From assembly GCA_001414345.1 (NCBI GenBank), contig LLCB01000261.1, positions 45,454 through 109,453 of the forward strand: 64,000 nt of DNA. The letters are read 5' to 3'. This stretch comes from Hymenoscyphus infarciens. Lineage: Eukaryota > Ascomycota > Leotiomycetes > Helotiales > Helotiaceae. Each line of letters opens with the position of its first letter. The stretch's first letter is position 1. Below are positions 36,689-48,063 of this stretch, piece after piece. The notes under the pieces were generated by a model that did no database searches, was not told where the DNA came from, and saw only the letters and a program-made list of their open reading frames with translations. Both the position numbers and the translations under genes were made by a program.

Positions 36689-39600
36689 ATGGCGCTAAAT
36701 AAAGATGGAAGGATATTAGCGGATCCCGAGCATGCAGATTACGAGACCCCAGAGCCTATCGAATTTTACCCCCCACGAACCAACCCAGAACGCGCAGAGT
36801 GGTTCCGATATACCAGGCCCAACATTGAATACCCTAAACTGCACCAATTCTGGCGAGGTCTCCGAGCAACGAGATACGAGGCACAACTGTTGACGGACGG
36901 CGTCAGGCAACTAGTTGAAGAGTTCAACCTCGAGGATGTTACATGTAAAGATGATCTGAACGAGGTTGCACCTTATGCTCTTCTGATAGGGGAGAATCTT
37001 TTGACGAATATCCATACGTGGATAGTGGGTTACGATCAAGGGAATCCGGTTCCAGACGACTGGTTACAGTTGTGGATTATGACATTTTTGTTTGAGGTTT
37101 GGGTGAATGATTATCATGGACAGGAAGAAGAGCTTTTACAGAAGGGCCAAGTTCATGAATTCGAAGGTTTTGGGGTTTTTGGGTATGATAGCAAGAAACC
37201 AGAAGAAGGGGAAAGATTGAAAGTTGCGTCTCAGGCGGGTGGAGTAATTACTGGTCCTATAATACCACAAAAAACATACAAAACAGCAGGTGGAATTTCG
37301 TCCATGCAAGCCCAAGGGCAACAAATAACTCAATCACAACCAAAAACTCAACCAGCACCAGCGGGTGCACGAAGCGAGCGGTATCCAAAACCCGAAAGAT
37401 TCAACTTGATAGTGAACTCCACGGATCGCAGCCGAGAACTCTGCTCCGTGCGAATTGATGCACGAAGCTGTCTCGCAAATGATGGATCTACTTATGTGCT
37501 TGGGATTCTACGGATGAGGTTTGAGAGAGCCCTCGGTGAGATAGGCCACCCTTTTAATCTCAAACATGGGAAATTTGGATATGAAGGCCCCGGAGCACGA
37601 GTCACATTCAAACCCCTTGAGAAGCAAGAGCATCTTCCACCTGCTATCACCCATCTTTCCAAAGTAGCTTGGGAGACCCATGCGGGGGACCGGAAGAATG
37701 TCTTAGACTTTCACTTTTATCCTGAGGATGCTGTTGGAAAAGGGAATCGGGAATCAAGAGAGCGGGCCCAAAAAAGGATTGATAATTTGAAAACAAAGAA
37801 TAAATCAGCCGAGAAACCAGCTCCAAAGAATGATAATAGGAATGTAACTGGAACTTCTAAATCCACCCCTCTTGCTTCCTTTCAACAGCCGGCCCATACG
37901 TCTAAGTCTAGACCCGGTTTCCTTTCCAAGGTCGGAGATGTGGCCCGGAAAATTGGAGGTCGAGCACAGAAGCCTCAGGAACCTTATTCCAACACTTTGC
38001 ACAACACTCGCAAACCTTCGGGCGTTCAAGAAACGACAACTGGACTTGAGGTAGCTCCGAAGACTAACAGAATCTCTATGTTTGGTAGCGGAAATAAACT
38101 ACAAAAACCCGATGATAGACCTTCTGGAAAGGGGAAGGGAAAGGAACTTCAAGCTGGTAGCTTCGAGGAACTTAGCCATGAGATTTTTCTTAAGGGAATT
38201 AATGATAAGGACAAGATACCGTCTCTGGCCGATGAAGGTGTGGGGTTTGCCGAGGAGTTGGCTTCTACACAGGGCTCAGCGGATAGCGATAATGAGGAGG
38301 AGGGAAAAGGTGATGATATTACGGGAAGCGAGTTCTTGGCTCACGAGTAAGTTTTGCATCTTTTGGACGTTGATATTTTAAGCGGTACTAAATATATTTT
38401 GATAGACTCCAAAAGCTTGTGGATTCTCCAGAATTGACGCAGATTCCGGATATCAAGGACGGAAATGCGGATCTTTCGGCTTGGTTTGAGTGCTGCGAGT
38501 TATTCAAGATTGACCCTAACAACCAAAGTAACTTGGAGCTCATCAAGGTGGCGGGACTTAAGAGTCGACTTTATCCTTATCAGGTCTTTGGGACCTTTTG
38601 GCAAATGAAGAATTCTAGAGCTAATGGGGGCGGTTTTGTCGGCGATGAAATGGGTCTTGGAAAGACACTCTCATTTTTGGCATATATTGTTGTTGAAAGA
38701 CAACTTTCCATGCTGTATGACTTGGTGGAGAAAGGTCAAAAGTCGGGAAACGGTAAACATCACCAAATGGGATCAGCGGATGCACATCTCCCATGTCCCA
38801 GTGAGAAAGAACGGCCATTTTGGATCGCTTGTCCATGCTCAACGTCAAGTCCAAGCTATCGGATAAAACCTAAACCTGGGCTGCGATTGGCAGTTGTGCC
38901 GCCTCAACTCGTCAAACAATGGATTGGCGAGTGGGATAAACACATCGATAACGAGACCTCTTCGCTGGGCATGAGACTTGCTGTCGTACATCCACCTGCG
39001 TTTCCAGCACAAGGCACACCCGATACGCGAGACGCAAATAAGAATGGCGCTACTAGGAAGTACCTGGCGTCAAACAAATCAAAACTCACTGGCGCAAATG
39101 CCACTGAAGAAGATCTCCCCATGGACGATCAGGAGAAATGGCTCGTTCTGACTTCCAAGCAATATTACTACCCATGGGCTAAGCTTTATGCCTACTCACC
39201 CAAAACAAACAACCGAGACAGGAAAGCCGCAAAACCCAGCATTAATGCAGGGTTGGTTTTTGGAATAGCCATGGTAGATGAATGCCACGAAACTCATTTC
39301 CGAGAGCTCAAACCAAGAGACCCCAAGAAATTCTACAACAGAGGTGGACTCCTCTACGATCTCCCACTTACCAATCGGCCATTTATCTGGGGATATTCCG
39401 GTACACCATTAGTGTCCAGTCCTAGAGGCTTGGAACCCATTCTCTGGTCCATTGAACAGCGAACACAACAGCACCGCATCACCGACAGAGAAACAAAATC
39501 AGAATGGCAAACAAATAAATCGCTCGGCCTCGAACAGTTTACATGGGCAAATTTTGACGCCCTCTGTACCACCTTCGACAACTGGGTCAAGGGCGAGCTA

Positions 39601-41708
39601 GGCTTTGACGTGATGCCTGATCTCCGACCCGGAGTCTTCCCTTTCCTCAAAAAATTTCTCATTCGAAGAACAGCTGAATCACGGTGGTTTGGACACCCAT
39701 TGATGAGATTGAAGCCCCATTACCACCACGACATCGCTCTAAAAACCAATCCTAAGCACGACGCAGATCTCAACATTTTCCATGCTAGATATTTTGTCCC
39801 AGAGAAAGAGGCAACCATTGAGGAAGTCCGGAAACGTTTTATGGAAGTCCCTCATGATGGAAGAATAGGGATGTATAGGGTTACGGCTCTTAATTTCCCT
39901 CAAGAATGGCATGTTGCGAGGAAGGAAAGGATTTTTGCGACGTTCCCTTACTTGGTCACTTTTGCACTTACTGGAGCGGGACCGAGACGTCTTACTTTCG
40001 AGAGAGAAGAGACGAAGCGATGGTCTGGAAAGACGCAGTACAAGCAGAGTTTGTATTATGAGAATCTCGACAAGATAGTGGAGAGTAGTCCTAAGACAGC
40101 TTGGTTAAATAATTTTTTAAGCGAGTGGACTGCCTTCAAGGAGGAAGACTGCGGAGAAGACGACAACATCAACAAGAGAACAAAGAAGTTAGTTATTGCT
40201 ACTCAATTTGATGTAGTGGCTTTGGTTTTGCAGATGGTATGTTATCCTTTCCCTTTGCCTTTGCTTAGCGAGGTTGCAGCACTTGACGTTAAAAGGATAA
40301 ACTAACAACGCACCCAGTACATTGAAAGATACCACCCATCCCTTTACACAACTACAAAACTCATCCTCTCCACCACACCCCCTCGTGAACGTTCCACTAT
40401 TCTCGCCTCCTTCTCCACCGACCCCAAAGCCCCCGCCACGGCCCGTGAACGCGCTGCAACGGCTAACCAGCCAGAAACCCCAAAAGCAGAAATAATCATA
40501 GGAAACACCCATATAATTGGCAAAGGACTAAACCTCACTCGCGCCTCAACAATAATCCTCATGGAACCAGATATTGCCTTCTCTAAAGAAGCCCAGATTT
40601 ATTCACGAGTCCATAGGATTGGACAAAAAGCTACCGTCACACGGAGTTTTCGTCTCTGGTGTGAGAATCCGGATGCGAGGGTGGGAAATTACAAGACTGG
40701 TCCTTACTATGATAAGTGGGAATGGGAGGGTAAGGCAGTTGATAGGGTGAGGGAACGACAGTTGGCTTTTGGGAAGAGACAGAAGAGGAGAGAGAAGAAC
40801 AAAGAGGGAGGGCCTGGTACAGATACGGGTGGAGAGGTGACTGAAGTAGAGGGAGCGGGATATGAGTCGGATAGTAGTTTACTTGTGTAATTGGGCCCTT
40901 GTTTGTTTTTCCTTCCTACTTCTTTCCCACTTTCGAACTTCCTTCATAGCTACAACATTTATTTTAAGAATACAGTTTATTTCTAACGCATCACAGTACT
41001 CAAGATAGTTCAGAGTCCCCTCACGGCTCTCCAGAGAATGTTCGAGGAAGTTTCGACAATCCACCCCGAACGACCGTAGAAGCAGATGAGGCCTGGAGAG
41101 GTCTCGTCACAGCTGAACGTGGGGCCGAAATGATTTCGAACCAAGAAGAGGATCTCTACGGGGCCTCATCTGATGACGAAGATAAGAAAAGCAATGGCGA
41201 GTCAAAAAAAAGCTCTTCTAAAATGGCTGCTGCACAAAAAGCGAAATTGGAAAGAGATGAGAGTGTCAAAGCTTTAGGAAGTACAGCCTCTTTCGAGGGA
41301 TACTCCTCTGCTTCCGAGAGCAAGAAACCAAAGCCCAAGTCCCCACCACGGTCAAGTCACGATGATGATAGAGGTGAGAGCATAATTCATAATCCTCTCA
41401 AGCCAGCAGAACAGAACTCTTTTCTCGCCTCCGCAAGCCCTATTACTCCTTGCACTCCAACCTTTACCATTGGAGAAGCGAGGCAAGTTGGTATTCAAAG
41501 GGTTACTGCTTCGCCATCTATTGGTTCCCGAACTGGGAGCAAGTATGTGGAGTCTAGTGCTGACGATTATAAGGACGAAGCAAAGAGGAAGGGCAAGATT
41601 CCTAGTGTTGGAAGACTGAAGGATGTTAGGGGTTCGGGGATGAGGTTTGAGGTTGTTGAGAGTGATAGTTCTAGTATCAAACGCGAGGATGTGGGGGAGG
41701 GGAATTGA
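36689..41708 (+). CDS. SNF2-family ATPase/helicase with large novel N-terminal region
   Basis: Four exons, 36689-38346, 38406-40236, 40318-40886 and 40997-41708; 1589 residues. The introns (59, 81 and 110 nt) have GTAAGT, GTATGT and GTAATT donors, and two have CTAAC branches. The last junction was found by phase: splicing out 40887-40996 skips the TAA at 40888 and joins LLV to TQDSSESP in frame. The ATPase core has Walker A DEMGLGKT (about residue 633), a DECH Walker B box (about 844), SGTP motif III, motif IV KLVIATQFD, motif V GKGLNLTRAS and motif VI SRVHRIGQKA (about 1262). It therefore belongs to the SNF2 DNA-translocase group. Residues 1-560 match no domain I know, and the last 240 are Ser/Lys/Asp-rich and disordered. 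No bromo-, chromo-, RING or HIRAN domain is visible. Chromatin remodelling, repair or silencing are all possible. Confidence 0.82.
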
Positions 41709-42282
41709 ATTTTCATTAATGCAGGGGTAGTCTTGGCTGCCAGTTTGTTCTTGAGATATTAATTTGGGTTCGGGAGAAGGGAAAGGATGGAATTTTGGAA
41801 CTTGCTAGTGTAAACCTTTCGTAGAATTTATATGACTTTCCACATCCATTTCTCTTGCACCTTCACTTGTTTGTAGCGAGTGAAAAAGTACATATGTAGC
41901 ATATTTTGGATGTAGCATATTTTGGGTGTAGCATTATATTACCAGGGGCTTCATGAAGTGATCTCAACACACAAAATAAGCTCTGCTGTTCGTCGTTCTT
42001 TTTAGCGTCGAGGAGGTTACTCAAGCTACGGCAATTCTAGAAGTTCCAGCACCATTACCATTGACAAGAAACATCTATCCAGTGCCACACCACATATTCG
42101 AGCAATATCGAGAATAAATAAAGGGTCAACTTTTTCGACGAATTGCATGTTGAAACACGATCCTTACACCTAGGCATAATAGTTCTGTTGTAATCTTACA
42201 AAATAGGAGGCCACAACTAGAAGATCGTGGAATTCACTCACAATATTTGAAACCGGAAGCTTCCAGCCTTCTAAGTGAGTAG
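41709..42282. other. 3' flank of SNF2 gene
   Basis: Non-coding. It contains a 16-bp repeat (TGTAGCATATTTTGGA) at about 41895-41934, twice plus a partial copy. Confidence 0.45.
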
Positions 42283-42606
42283 TCTATCGCTAAACCCAAA
42301 TCCAAGTCTTCAGAAGCCACCAAGACCTATTTTCGATATGCGGGACTAGGCAGATCAGTCGAACTAATCTATGGCAAACTCCCCGAAATCGACGAATAAC
42401 TCAAAAACATTGCACTAGATACAGCCGCTACATATCTCCGTGATATCTACAAAGCAGAAGAAAGTCCTTTGAGAGAATGTCTGGATACAAAGGAATATTA
42501 GCATCTTCTGTCAGACATGGTCAAGATACTAGCGAAGACAGATACAGAAGAAAGAAGAAGAAGTCAGAATCCACTATCATTATTACTATTCAATAAATAT
42601 GCGTAA
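42283..42606 (+). pseudogene. Degenerate ORF remnant with two in-frame stops
   Basis: One frame reads as protein for about 108 codons (TYFRYAGLGRSVELIYGKLP, then ALDTAATYLRDIYKAEESPL, then SDMVKILAKTDTEERR) but is interrupted by TAA after EIDE and TAG after TKEY. In both places a glutamine codon (CAA or CAG) would become a stop by one C-to-T change, the RIP direction. No family recognised. It abuts a hAT-type element 30 bp downstream. Confidence 0.5.
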
Positions 42607-42635
42607 CAAGGACTACAGAGCAGATAGTAGGCAAT

Positions 42636-43150
42636 CAGCGTTTTCATTCTCCCAGCCTACTAAACACGCCTTCCTAAGCTAATTTAGTTAACCTTCTCCT
42701 AGCCTTACTTTATGCCCTCGCCCTCCTCTTCCTAGCTAATTAAATCGCTTAATTCTCCTTTTCTATCCTAGCCTAAAGAGTATTTAAAGCCTTTCTTAGC
42801 CTAGTAGGTAGATAAGCTAGGTAAGGCGTTTATTATATAGCTGATAAATTAAGAGGTAGTCGATTACTAGCTATAGATTATAATTAGCTTTTATAATCTC
42901 CCTCTTACCTAGAACCTCTAATAGAGATAAGCCTTTATATTAATCCTAGCCTAGCCTACGTTCTCCTTCCTTAGCTATCTAACCTTTTTACTTCTCCTGT
43001 CTTATCTTATCCTCTCTCTCGAGCCTTGCCTAGCCTCGCCTCTTCTACTAAAAAGAGCTACTAGCCTTCCTTTGCCTAGCCTAGGAGAGGCCGTTAGCCT
43101 AGATTAGCCAGTACTTAGGCTGAGGAGAGGCTGGGAGAATGAAAACGCTA
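42636..43150. mobile_element. Non-autonomous hAT-type element (hAT-3)
   Basis: 515 bp with a perfect inverted repeat of 22 bp, inner part GCGTTTTCATTCTCCCAGCC and its complement. Left end CAGCG; right end CGCTA, where the ancestral CGCTG would be one G-to-A away. Flanks TAGGCAAT (42628-42635) and TAAGCAAT (43151-43158) are an 8-bp duplication differing by one transition. The interior has CCTAGCCT-rich strings like hAT-1. Confidence 0.78.
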
Positions 43151-43659
43151 TAAGCAATTATAGGAAGTAGTAGATACTCACTAGGATTTATGAAATTGTA
43201 TTCACTATATTACTTATCTTCTAGATGTGATCTTGGAATGAAGGCAAAAACAAACCTTCTAGGAGTTCACTTAAGAGCCACATTGCCCGATGATTGATGA
43301 GCATAGCCCCTAATGATCCCAGTTCATCTTGCGAAGCCACAACAGTATGATTAAGCCATCACGTGAGCAATTCCACATCACGACAATGTTATTACCTTGC
43401 GCTTATAACCTATTGTACCTTGCTCCCTCTTCTTGTCTCAAAAATCTCTCTCCTTCGAACCAAACATCATCATCGTGTGACACCATCACAACAAACGCAA
43501 ACCAAGCGAAAAAAAAACACTTTACTCGGAAACTTGCAAAGCAAAGTTACAAGGTGGAATCCCAAGCCTTCTTCAGATTCCTCAACTAACTCCCCGTTTT
43601 TCAAGATACGATATTTTATCTTTGTGCTCCGCAACATACCCAACTTATCAAACTCAGCC
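43151..43659. other. Promoter/leader of the small cysteine protein
   Basis: Non-coding by composition. An open frame from 43363 runs into the gene, but its codons look like C/A-rich leader. Confidence 0.4.
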
Positions 43660-44025
43660 ATGTCGTCCCAGAACGTAAAATCCACTCGCACAGCTCCCTC
43701 CGGGTCTGTATCGTCTTCCTCCTCCACCGAAAGCAAAACAAGTACCACAAGCACAGCAAGCTCAACCACCGAGTTTAAGCACGAGAAGAAGGCCAGCTTT
43801 CCGCCAGCGGGATTTGAACGATGTGTCGTTTGTGGCCACATTTGTCCTTTGGTAAGTGACTCATCTGCAATTTCTCGTCTTTCAACTTGTCTTTCTACTG
43901 TTCAAAAAGTGTTAGTTCCCGTAAAGTGGACGGGGCTGATATCTCAACAGGACCTGATCAACCGTGGAAAATGCTCGGATCCTAGTTGTGTCAGCAACCC
44001 AGACTCGATTTACTTCTCTGGTTAG
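43660..44025 (+). CDS. Small Ser/Thr-rich protein with a cysteine (zinc-ribbon-like) C-terminus
   Basis: Two exons, 43660-43851 and 43951-44025, with a 99-nt intron (GTAAGT...CAACAG); 88 residues. The intron length is a multiple of three and has no stop, so the unspliced frame also stays open. The first 45 residues are Ser/Thr-rich and probably disordered. The end carries CVVCGHIC before the intron and CSDPSCV after it, five cysteines that could coordinate one metal ion. The final YFSG follows directly. I do not recognise the family. The ATG at 43660 (context GCCATGTCG) is preferred over the upstream start. Confidence 0.65.
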   Translation: MSSQNVKSTRTAPSGSVSSSSSTESKTSTTSTASSTTEFKHEKKASFPPAGFERCVVCGHICPLVSDSSAISRLSTCLSTVQKVLVPVKWTGLISQQDLINRGKCSDPSCVSNPDSIYFSG

Positions 44026-44755
44026 ATAACATGTTGCTGTCAGATTCTGCATGGGAATGGGGATAAGAGAAACGCCAGCTTTTCCGATAGTGACAATATG
44101 AGTTATTTACCCCACTTGCGTCTTTGGTGGGAATGGAAATTTGATATGAATGCGGGGTAAATGAGTCATAATGGATGATTCAATCGAGAGGAATGTATAA
44201 AATTAAATGAGAAATGACGTTTGCTACGCGTGTATCTAATAGAAAGGGTTTATCTTGAAACCTGAGAGAAAAATGTCATACGATGTCGGAAGACTCGGCA
44301 ATTTCGCTTGGTACATTTTTATTGATGAAACATCTGAGAATGTCCCGAAGTCAGGCACGCAAAGGTTCGCGAAATTCAACAATCCCAAGTCGGCAATGAA
44401 ATTCATGACAATAACTCAGTTTTCATGGTGGTTTATATGAATCATTACTATCTAATGTCTGCGAATTCTCCATATCATCCATACACAACGAACACCCATC
44501 CATCGCGTTTTGATACGCGAAAACATTCCCCAAATACTAAACGCCTAAAGAAACAAAAAGTAACAAAACATCCATCTAAGCGAGACAACAGATCAACGCA
44601 ACTGCCGAACCTTTCGAATCTCAATCAAGCATATACAATAATGCTGACAAATTCCGAATCAAAGGAATATCCTCAAGAAGCGCCAGACAAATAATAACTA
44701 GACTCTGAGTCTGAACCCGGGCGTAAGAAGTTGTAATTTGCGCTATCAGAACGAC
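44026..44755. other. Convergent intergenic segment
   Basis: No gene supported; short open frames at 44255-44440 and 44425-44694 lack any domain. It should contain 3' ends of both neighbours. Confidence 0.45.
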
Positions 44756-46216
44756 CTATTGCGCGGGAGCATTGGATGCACACCACTGTTGAGTTGCGCA
44801 GCCATTGCGACGGCGCGAAACAACCATCTCATCACTAGACTCTGAACTCCAACCTGGGGAGATGTGGCGTCTGCCTCTTGGGCCTCTGCTCCGCCAATTG
44901 CTGTCATAACCGTCCTCGTTTGATCGGTGAGCATGATTGTTCGATGGAGGGGCTGAGGAATTGTTTTGAGCAGAGCTGCTGCTCCTAAGAGTGGCAGTGG
45001 CATAATTTTGAGAACTGCCGTTGCTTTGAATAGGGGCAGAGCCATAGCTTTGTCCATTGCTGTTAATTTGAGGAGGGGCCGGAGCGTAATTCTGACCATT
45101 GGGAGTGTTTTGAGGTGCTGCCGTGCCAGTATAGGTACCGTAAGTCTGACCATGACCGTAGTTTTGAGAGCCAGCAGAAGAATTGTTTTGAGTATTGTTG
45201 TTCCACCTACCAAGGGCAGGGTTACTATACCAATGACTAACTCGGGCTCCGTTGCCGTAATATTGTCGATTCGAAGAGCCTTCGTGACCTCCTCCATAAC
45301 TTCGCGCATAGCTTGAATCATCATACTCATCATAGCCTGGACCATCACACTCATCATAATATTCTGCCCAAGATTGTGGGGATGATGGGGGTGATGGGAC
45401 CGTAAGCATGATGTTTTGCCACTCGTCGAGGGAATCCACTGGAGCCATGTGTCGACTTTTACCCTTCATGAGCTCAATAACCTCGGCGGCAACCGTCTCG
45501 TTATACTCCAACAATTCCTTGAAGTGATATGATGTTCCATCTTCCTTCTTCTGTAGCAATGCCCGGATGTTGGTGCCAACGACCTCCATAATCACATCCT
45601 TCAAAGCACGATCAGTATCGATGGAATTTTCGTACAGATAAGCGATGCTCGCTGAGAAGGAGGGACGGTTCCAGTGCTCGTCCACTACTTCCTTGAACTT
45701 GGAGACGGCATGCTTTTTCAGGCTGGGGATATTGTATTTGTCTCCCACGATGTACATGTTGGCGTTGACCAACAGCGGTCCTTCATCGGAGTCTGGATCA
45801 ATGGCTGAGCTTCTGTCGTCGTCGTAGTCATGGACGTAAAGAAATCGGATCATTCGTCTCACGTTGTCTCGCTCTTCTTCAACGAGATCAATCTCACAAT
45901 TCTCCGCTTCCTAATTTTAATGTTAGGAATGAATTTTGATAGATAGGAGTAATGGGTCTTACTCTGAATCCCCCATCCATGGCTGCTGTAAAGTAGGGGG
46001 ATTGAAGGCATACAACACTTCGATGAACCTTGAAAGTGTCACCCCCACATTTGATAGTCATATCAGTATACTTTTCGGACTCAAGTAGGCTGTTTATCGG
46101 TTAGAATATGCTACAGAATAGCAAGCTTTGTGGAAAGCATGCACTGACTTTCCATTTTGAATAGCAAAAGAACTATCTGCCATGTTCGTGATGTCTAACA
46201 TGTCTGATGCAGACAT
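44756..46216 (-). CDS. BTB/POZ-domain protein with Gln/Asn/Tyr-rich prion-like tail
   Basis: Three exons on the minus strand: 46216-46149, 46089-45963 and 45910-44756; 449 residues. The introns (59 and 52 nt) carry GTCAGT and GTAAGA donors. The BTB fold begins about residue 30 with YTDMTIKCGGDTFKVHRSVV and SPYFTAAMDGGF, and continues with the helix EEERDNVRRMIRFLYVHDY. A BACK-like helical region follows (PSFSASIAYLYENSIDTDRA). From about residue 220 to the end the chain is Ser/Asn/Gln/Tyr/Gly-rich with recurring NGQNY, NGQSY, GSQNY and SSQNY units, the composition of prion-like or phase-separating domains, ending in an Arg-rich patch. BTB domains dimerise and often bind Cullin-3; no Kelch, MATH or zinc finger is present. 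Upstream ATGs at 46216 and 46183 share the frame. It is paralogous to the pseudogene 1.8 kb upstream. Confidence 0.82.
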
Positions 46217-46657
46217 TTTGATGACCCTTGTGGAGTTCTGGTGTTGGATAGCGTATTGTTAAAGAAGTGGGTTGTGGAATATTTTTGGTGTACAATAGTC
46301 GGGAATGATGTTTGTGCTGCCCAAGAATAATGTTTATGAAGATAAAGGTTTTTGTGGAAAAGTGTGCTATGAGGAAAGTTAGGGATGAGGCTGGGTTGCA
46401 CAGAGGGGAATATTCAAACTTGAGAGCTCTATGTTGGGACTTGCGCATACTAAACTAGATTCACCAGTGATAGACTACCTCTATTGCACCTTGACAAGTA
46501 TGATCAAGGTGTTGCGGTGAATCTTGTTTCTTGGCAGTGTGTTTAATAAGTCAACAAACAGCTGCAGACGACGACAACCTCTAGTGAATATGGATATATA
46601 TAATGAATGCTTTTACAGCCAGTAGCATATATAAGTTTCTATGGAATAATTCACATG
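46217..46657. other. Promoter of the intact BTB gene
   Basis: About 440 bp of non-coding DNA up to a hAT-type insertion. The element therefore sits in the 5' region of the BTB gene and may have displaced upstream regulatory sites. Confidence 0.4.
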
Positions 46658-47306
46658 TAGGGATGCAGAATATTACGTTACGTAAAGCAATACGAAACGC
46701 TCTTTTAGCGTAAAGCGTAATATAGCTGTTAGCGTTATTTTAGGATAATTTTAGGCATAAAAGTGTATAAATATAGTACTAAAATGTAGCCTTTTAGTAT
46801 AAAAAGCAATGATTTATATTAAAAGTGTAGAAATAAATATAGTATTAAAATAAAGCCTTTTAGTATAAAAAGTGATAATTAGTATTAAAATTATATAGGA
46901 TAATTAAAGTTATTCCTAGAATCGTTATCGCTTCTATTATCTTCGCCTTCTCTACTAGGTATATAGAGTACTCTAATATTTCGCTTTATTAATACCTCCG
47001 ACGTTCTCTATCTTAATAAATTAGGCTTTTACTTTAGTATTAAGGCTATAAGTCTTCGGTTTAATATTATAGGAGTACTATAAGCTTATATTCGTAGTAT
47101 TATAAGAAAATGTTATTTTAGGAAAGAAATCCTAAAATATAAAATTTTTCGAGTAAGTAGAGTAAGCGCTAGCACGTGACAAGAAATAGAGGCTTCCTAT
47201 TAGCTAATAAAACTCTTAGTAATATAATAAAGTATATAGCTCTTTTGGCTTTACTTTATGCTTTATTCGTATTATACCTTAGCTTTTCGTAAAGGAAACA
47301 TCTCTA
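46658..47306. mobile_element. Non-autonomous hAT-type element (hAT-4)
   Basis: 649 bp with ends TAGGGATGCA (left) and complement TAGAGATGTT (right), flanked by an exact 8-bp duplication, TTCACATG, at 46650-46657 and 47307-47314. TAGRGATG ends are common in hAT elements. Subterminal inverted words (CGTAAAGC/GCTTTACG type) are present. No transposase. AT-shifted interior. Confidence 0.85.
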
Positions 47307-47314
47307 TTCACATG

Positions 47315-48063
47315 TCCTTATCTATGGAAGATCTAGGGGGCACATCTCACTATATAAAAAATAAGAGGAGGTTATATGCCGAGTAGTACAAGCTACCAAA
47401 TGTGTAGTCATTTTATAGTGTAAATATCTCCATTTGGCGAGCGGCGACCTAAGTTAGTATCTTTGAACTTGTATTTTAGCCACTCAAAGTACCACTGCAC
47501 AAAAATGCGAATAATTCGAGTCCTCGTATAATTTTTTCTAGCAAGCAGTGCGAAACCACTAATATGCAAATGATTCCCTAAAAAAAAAAATTTCCTTCTA
47601 TGCTCTGTATGTAATGTGTGCTGGGATGCTTCTAGACAGGAAACAACACTTGATAATCATGTACAAGTTCTGTCCCTAAGGTGGTATCCTTACAAAAGGC
47701 CACCGCCCCTGAGTGCTAAGTAAGAGGTTCCATACAGCACCCGGAATGCTGGGGATAAGAAAGCAGAACTTGGTTATGATGAAATGAATCAACTAGGACA
47801 TTCAAGCGTGTAAAAATGAGGATTATGAACTATTCTGACTGAAAATCAATTTCACAAAAGCCAAAGGTTGTAATGAAAGGAGTGCAATTACTATCTCACC
47901 TCCAATCCACCCACAATCAGACCACAATGACAATTAACCTCTCCGGCGCTGCACAAATATCCACGATTTCCATCACATTGCAAATCGTCACCCGCAATCT
48001 ACCATCTAATTCATGAAATCTTATGTATGCAAAACATATTCAGCTCCATCATTATTGTCAGTC
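47315..48063. other. 3' flank of BTB pseudogene
   Basis: Ordinary composition, no gene recognised. Confidence 0.4.

Noticed and set aside
44746..45357. 203-codon minus-strand frame rich in Met/Leu/Thr
   Set aside because: It is an alternative frame of the repetitive Gln/Asn tail of the intact BTB gene; the low-complexity repeat keeps other frames open.
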